From: Spirochaetales bacterium
GTDB taxonomy: Bacteria; Spirochaetota; Spirochaetia; Treponematales; UBA12059
Direction: 5' to 3'
NCBI GenBank assembly: GCA_004525355.1
Contig: SPCK01000042.1
Location: 1 to 10,604 of the forward strand
DNA length: 10,604 nt
The notes under the pieces were generated by a model. That model had not been told where the DNA came from. It did not search any database and saw only the letters and a program-made list of their open reading frames with translations. The position numbers were made by a program, and so were the translations under genes. The first letter of the stretch is position 1, and every line of letters begins with the position of its first letter. Positions 7,590-10,604 of the stretch are shown here, in pieces.

Positions 7590-8618
7590 ATGAAGAAGCT
7601 GTTTGCGGTCATGGCCGCGGTTGTCGCCGTTGCCTCGCCGCTTTTCGCGCAGAGCCTGACTGGTACCCTGGGCACCCCGATAGCTACGGTAAAGCTGGTC
7701 AAGACTGAGATCATATACGAAAAAGCCTTCAGGGCCGACGTGCTCAAAGTAGAAACGCTACGAAAGTCAACATTGTCAGCCGATGAGCGAAAAGCCTTTC
7801 TTGAAGGGGTAATAAACGATCTACTCTTCTATCAAATGTGCGAGCGCGACGGCATCAAGACAAGCGATGCGGAAGTAAACGCGTATATATCGCGGGTAAA
7901 GTCGCAACTGGGCACGAACGTAACCGATGCGCAGTTCGAAGCCTATCTAGCCGGGCAGGGCATACCCATAGCCGATCTGCGTTCATATTATCGTAAACAG
8001 ATTCTTGTCCAGAAATGGCTCCAGGCGACCAAATCCGCCGAAATCGCAGCCATTCCTCCTGTAACCAGCGACGACGTTCTCCGGACGTATGACCTGTACA
8101 AATCAAAACTCATTCGTCCGGACACAGCGCGGATCGCTTTTATCTACTATCCGTTCAAGGACAAGACCGATGCGGAGCGGACGAAAGCCGCCGAGGGTAT
8201 TCGTGGACTGTCCGAGCGACTGTCCAAGGGTGAGAACTTCGACGCGCTCAGGCTCAAGGCAGCCGATGGAAGCTATGGCGCCAGCAGGGATTATTCGTAT
8301 TTCGAGCGGACCGAAGTGTTTGCGTCCCAATTCGGAAAGACGATCTTCGATACCGTATTTGGCCTTAAGGACGGAACCGTATCGGCTCCAGTCGAGAACG
8401 ACGCCGGCTGGTGGATCGTGCGCAGGGCGGAGTATTTCCCGCAGAAACAGCTCGAGCTTTCGGACCCGTACCGGCTTGGCCAGCAGGGCAGTGTACAGGA
8501 TTACATCGCCCAACTCCTGGCGCAAGAGAAGCAGAACGCTTTCATGAACAAGACCTTCAGCGAGTTGTTCGCGGACCTGCGCTCGAAGGCTACAGTGAAG
8601 ATCCTGGGAACTCCCTGA
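7590..8618 (+). CDS. Secreted SurA-like chaperone with degenerate parvulin (PPIC) fold
   Basis: The 342-residue protein starts with a clear signal peptide (MKKLF..., hydrophobic core 5-15, cleavage probably after PLFA at 20). Export to the periplasm is expected. Residues 27-148 are a helical SurA_N/trigger-factor-like chaperone region, including FLEGVINDLLFYQMCERDGI and the SDAEVNAYISRVKSQLG helix. Residues 179-283 align by eye with a parvulin peptidyl-prolyl isomerase domain (ARIAFIYYPF, then GENFDALRLKAADGS, VFGLKDGTVSAPVENDAGWWIV). A C-terminal helix (300-330) completes the SurA plan. The two histidines typical of active parvulins, in ARHIL and GWHII, are Ile and Trp here, so isomerase activity is doubtful and a holdase role for outer-membrane or periplasmic proteins is more likely. 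Its TGA overlaps the nusB ATG. Confidence 0.75.
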   Translation: MKKLFAVMAAVVAVASPLFAQSLTGTLGTPIATVKLVKTEIIYEKAFRADVLKVETLRKSTLSADERKAFLEGVINDLLFYQMCERDGIKTSDAEVNAYISRVKSQLGTNVTDAQFEAYLAGQGIPIADLRSYYRKQILVQKWLQATKSAEIAAIPPVTSDDVLRTYDLYKSKLIRPDTARIAFIYYPFKDKTDAERTKAAEGIRGLSERLSKGENFDALRLKAADGSYGASRDYSYFERTEVFASQFGKTIFDTVFGLKDGTVSAPVENDAGWWIVRRAEYFPQKQLELSDPYRLGQQGSVQDYIAQLLAQEKQNAFMNKTFSELFADLRSKATVKILGTP

Positions 8619-9037
8619 TGGCATCCAGGCGTAAGGCACGAATTCTTGCGTTCCAGGCACTTTACGCCTGGGACGCGTCCGGCGTGCCAACGTCGGAGTT
8701 GCTGTCGTTCTCGTGGCTTTCCGAACAGTCGTCGGCCAATTCGGACGATGAGCTGAAGGCCTTCGCCGGACTGATGGTATCCGGAACCCTTGAAAAAATT
8801 GAGGAAATTGATCTCGTAATTCGCAAGCATCTCGAGCATTGGACCTTCGAGAGACTAAAAAAAGTCGACCTGGCCATTCTCCGCATGGCCGTTTATTCGA
8901 TTCTCTACCAGCGGGATATCGCCGTACAAATAACCATAGACGAGGCCATAGAGATCGCGAAGGAATTCGGCGCCGAGGATTCCTACCGATTCATCAACGG
9001 TGTCCTGGATGCCGCATGGAAAGAACTCGGAACCTGA
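8618..9037 (+). CDS. nusB: Transcription antitermination factor NusB
   Basis: NusB binds boxA RNA together with NusE (ribosomal protein S10) and supports antitermination of rRNA operons. The 139-residue protein is all-helical and of normal length. It begins with SRRKARILAFQALYAWD (3-19), the family's hallmark N-terminal helix with its arginine patch. Toward the C-terminus it has LKKVDLAILRMAVYSILY (80-97), then ITIDEAIEIAKEFGAEDSYRFINGVLDAA (105-133), the best conserved NusB block. The ATG overlaps the stop of the SurA-like gene by one base (TGATG), and there is only a weak GGGA upstream, so expression probably relies on translational coupling. A nusB sandwiched between two envelope-protein genes is an odd pairing of functions. 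Confidence 0.95.
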   Translation: MASRRKARILAFQALYAWDASGVPTSELLSFSWLSEQSSANSDDELKAFAGLMVSGTLEKIEEIDLVIRKHLEHWTFERLKKVDLAILRMAVYSILYQRDIAVQITIDEAIEIAKEFGAEDSYRFINGVLDAAWKELGT

Positions 9038-10590
9038 AGGCGGATCGCTGCATAGCGGTCGCGTTCCTCTGCCTCATTTCACTCGCAAGTTGCCGAAAAC
9101 CTCCTCCCTCATTCGAAGCCCTCCTCGCCATCATCGATTCCGGAGCGCCGGACGTGAATCTGGGTACATTTATAACCGCCGCAGATCTTGCCGGCGGTAC
9201 GGAAGACAGGCTTCGTCTCCTGAAACGGGCTGCGGGTAGGGACTCGGTCTTTGCCGCTGACGTCGCCGACGCGGTGGTTTCGGCAGTGCCGCCGACGGAA
9301 CCTGTGGCCTTGGCGGCCTTCGACCTGTTCCTTTCCGCGGGTAGGTTCAGGGACGCGCAATCCTTGCTCGAATCAGGGCTCAGGTACGATGAACGCCCCT
9401 TGCTGTATGCCGAGCTGATCGTTGCGTCCTGTAGAGCAGGCGAAGGGCTCTGGCCACCGCTTGCCGGCGTCCCGTATCTGGCGGATGCGACCGGTCGTCC
9501 TGAATTTCTCCATGACGGAGCCTTGGCTGCCCTCAGGGACGGAAACGCTTCGGCGGCTCGCGAACTCCTGGCAGAGGCTATGGATCGAGGGTTGACGGTT
9601 CAGAATGTATTGCTATGGGATGCCGGGCTACTTGACCGGCTTGCACTGATCTCGATGGAGAATAACGAACCGGAGTCGATGGAATTGGCGGCGGGCGCCG
9701 CCTACCTTTCCGGTTTCCAGGCGCTTGCCGCGCAGACGTATGGGCGCATCATCGAGCTTTACCCCGATTATTCGTGGCGCCCATGGGCTGCCCTCGCCCG
9801 GTTGGGCATAGCCGAGCCTCCGGCCGAGTATGCAGATCCATTGACAGGACGAGGTCGGTCCGAGGGGGATGGATCGGCGGGACCGCCGGGAAGGGCGGCA
9901 CTGTACGACTCCATGATGGCCCGCTTCGGCGATGTACCGGATGCGGCTCGCGAATACGCCCGATGGTTGCTTGAATCGGATGACGATACGGGAGCGCGGC
10001 ATATCCTTGCATCGTTGACCGAGAAAAACGCCAGCGAGGCAGGCCGCAACGCGTCCCTGCGCGCTTTGGTTGAGCCGGCCAGGGCGCCCGTGTTGGCAAT
10101 CAGACTCGTAACAGACTGGGCGGATTCGCCCGAAGCTGTCGATACCGCACTCGCCATGCTGTTCAGCACGGGGGCCTGGGACGATTACCTGCGCCTCAGG
10201 TCTCGCATAGCCGGGATGAATGATACGCTGCCTCGCTCATGGTTCTGGAAGGCTGCGGATGCGCTATTCAAAGGGGAGCCGGAGAAAGCGATTCCACTCC
10301 TGATGGCCGCCGAAGTGGACCGCGATGATTATTCCGCGGCATACGCGCTGGGATTGGCCGCGCTTTCGGCCGGAAGGCCGAAAGACGCAGCCGCGGCATT
10401 CCGTACTGCCGCCAGCAAGCCGGTTTCTCCGTCGCGCCAGGCGCTCGCTCTTTCGCGGGCTGGAGATGCGCTTCGCTTCTCAGCGCTGCCTGAAGAAGCC
10501 CTCGCGATGTATCGGGCCGCGCTCAGCGTGGATCAGTCGTGCCTGAGTGCCCGCGTTGGCATGGGCGCGCTTGATGCTGCGAGTCCTTGA
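9016..10590 (+). CDS. TPR-repeat lipoprotein of unknown function
   Basis: I do not recognise a specific family. The 524-residue product starts with a basic n-region, a hydrophobic stretch (12-22) and the lipobox LASC (23-26), so Cys26 should be lipidated and the protein anchored to a membrane. The rest is Ala/Leu-rich and helical, with repeated helix pairs resembling tetratricopeptides: about 94-125, 226-250, 295-335, 412-435, 437-467 (AAYALGLAALSAGRPKDAAAAF) and 475-508 (ALALSRAGDALRFSALPEEALAMYRAALSVD). Such scaffolds usually mediate protein-protein contacts. A Gly/Arg/Ser-rich linker lies at 277-294. The start at 9016 lies inside nusB (22-nt overlap in another frame). It was chosen because the signal sequence begins there. 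Upstream extension would only read nusB out of frame. The stop at 10588-10590 is followed by GGAG, so a further gene probably begins just past the window. Confidence 0.8.
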   Translation: MERTRNLKADRCIAVAFLCLISLASCRKPPPSFEALLAIIDSGAPDVNLGTFITAADLAGGTEDRLRLLKRAAGRDSVFAADVADAVVSAVPPTEPVALAAFDLFLSAGRFRDAQSLLESGLRYDERPLLYAELIVASCRAGEGLWPPLAGVPYLADATGRPEFLHDGALAALRDGNASAARELLAEAMDRGLTVQNVLLWDAGLLDRLALISMENNEPESMELAAGAAYLSGFQALAAQTYGRIIELYPDYSWRPWAALARLGIAEPPAEYADPLTGRGRSEGDGSAGPPGRAALYDSMMARFGDVPDAAREYARWLLESDDDTGARHILASLTEKNASEAGRNASLRALVEPARAPVLAIRLVTDWADSPEAVDTALAMLFSTGAWDDYLRLRSRIAGMNDTLPRSWFWKAADALFKGEPEKAIPLLMAAEVDRDDYSAAYALGLAALSAGRPKDAAAAFRTAASKPVSPSRQALALSRAGDALRFSALPEEALAMYRAALSVDQSCLSARVGMGALDAASP

Positions 10591-10604
10591 GGAGTATTGT
10601 ATCC

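Overview
The window is about 10.6 kb of high-GC bacterial DNA that is almost entirely coding. Gene content and protein style point to a spirochaete of the Treponema/Spirochaeta group: a GAPDH of the long, glycosome-like type, a PGK with an extended lysine-rich loop, a J-domain/TPR protein, a SurA-like periplasmic protein and a TPR lipoprotein. This assignment is inferred from remembered family resemblance, not from a search. I see no mobile element, CRISPR array, tRNA or rRNA.

Left part (1-2484, minus strand): the N-terminal 828 codons of a class A penicillin-binding protein (PBP1A/mrcA type), running off the left edge. Middle-left (2485-2873): a regulatory region. A sigma70-type promoter fires rightward into gap. 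An almost equally good promoter fires leftward, and its -10 box overlaps that of gap. The leftward transcript would fold into several hairpins, one with a C-rich loop, and end at a very strong intrinsic terminator (8-bp stem, UUCG tetraloop, nine U) just before the PBP gene. It is therefore either a small RNA of about 190 nt or an attenuated leader of the PBP gene.

Centre (2874-6588, plus strand): gap, pgk, tpiA and secG. The first three enzymes cover the triose-phosphate section of glycolysis/gluconeogenesis. secG encodes a small subunit of the Sec translocase. Hairpin terminators follow gap and tpiA, so the cluster is probably split into units of different transcript abundance.

Right part (6681-10590, plus strand): a J-domain protein with TPR-like helices, a secreted SurA/parvulin-fold chaperone, nusB (transcription antitermination) and a TPR-rich lipoprotein. 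The last three overlap end to start (1 nt and 22 nt), so they are probably translationally coupled. Together with secG and the PBP, several products deal with export, folding or construction of the cell envelope.

The most interesting unexplained element is the minus-strand structured RNA at about 2568-2760 with its overlapping divergent promoter. No wholly new multi-gene system is evident.
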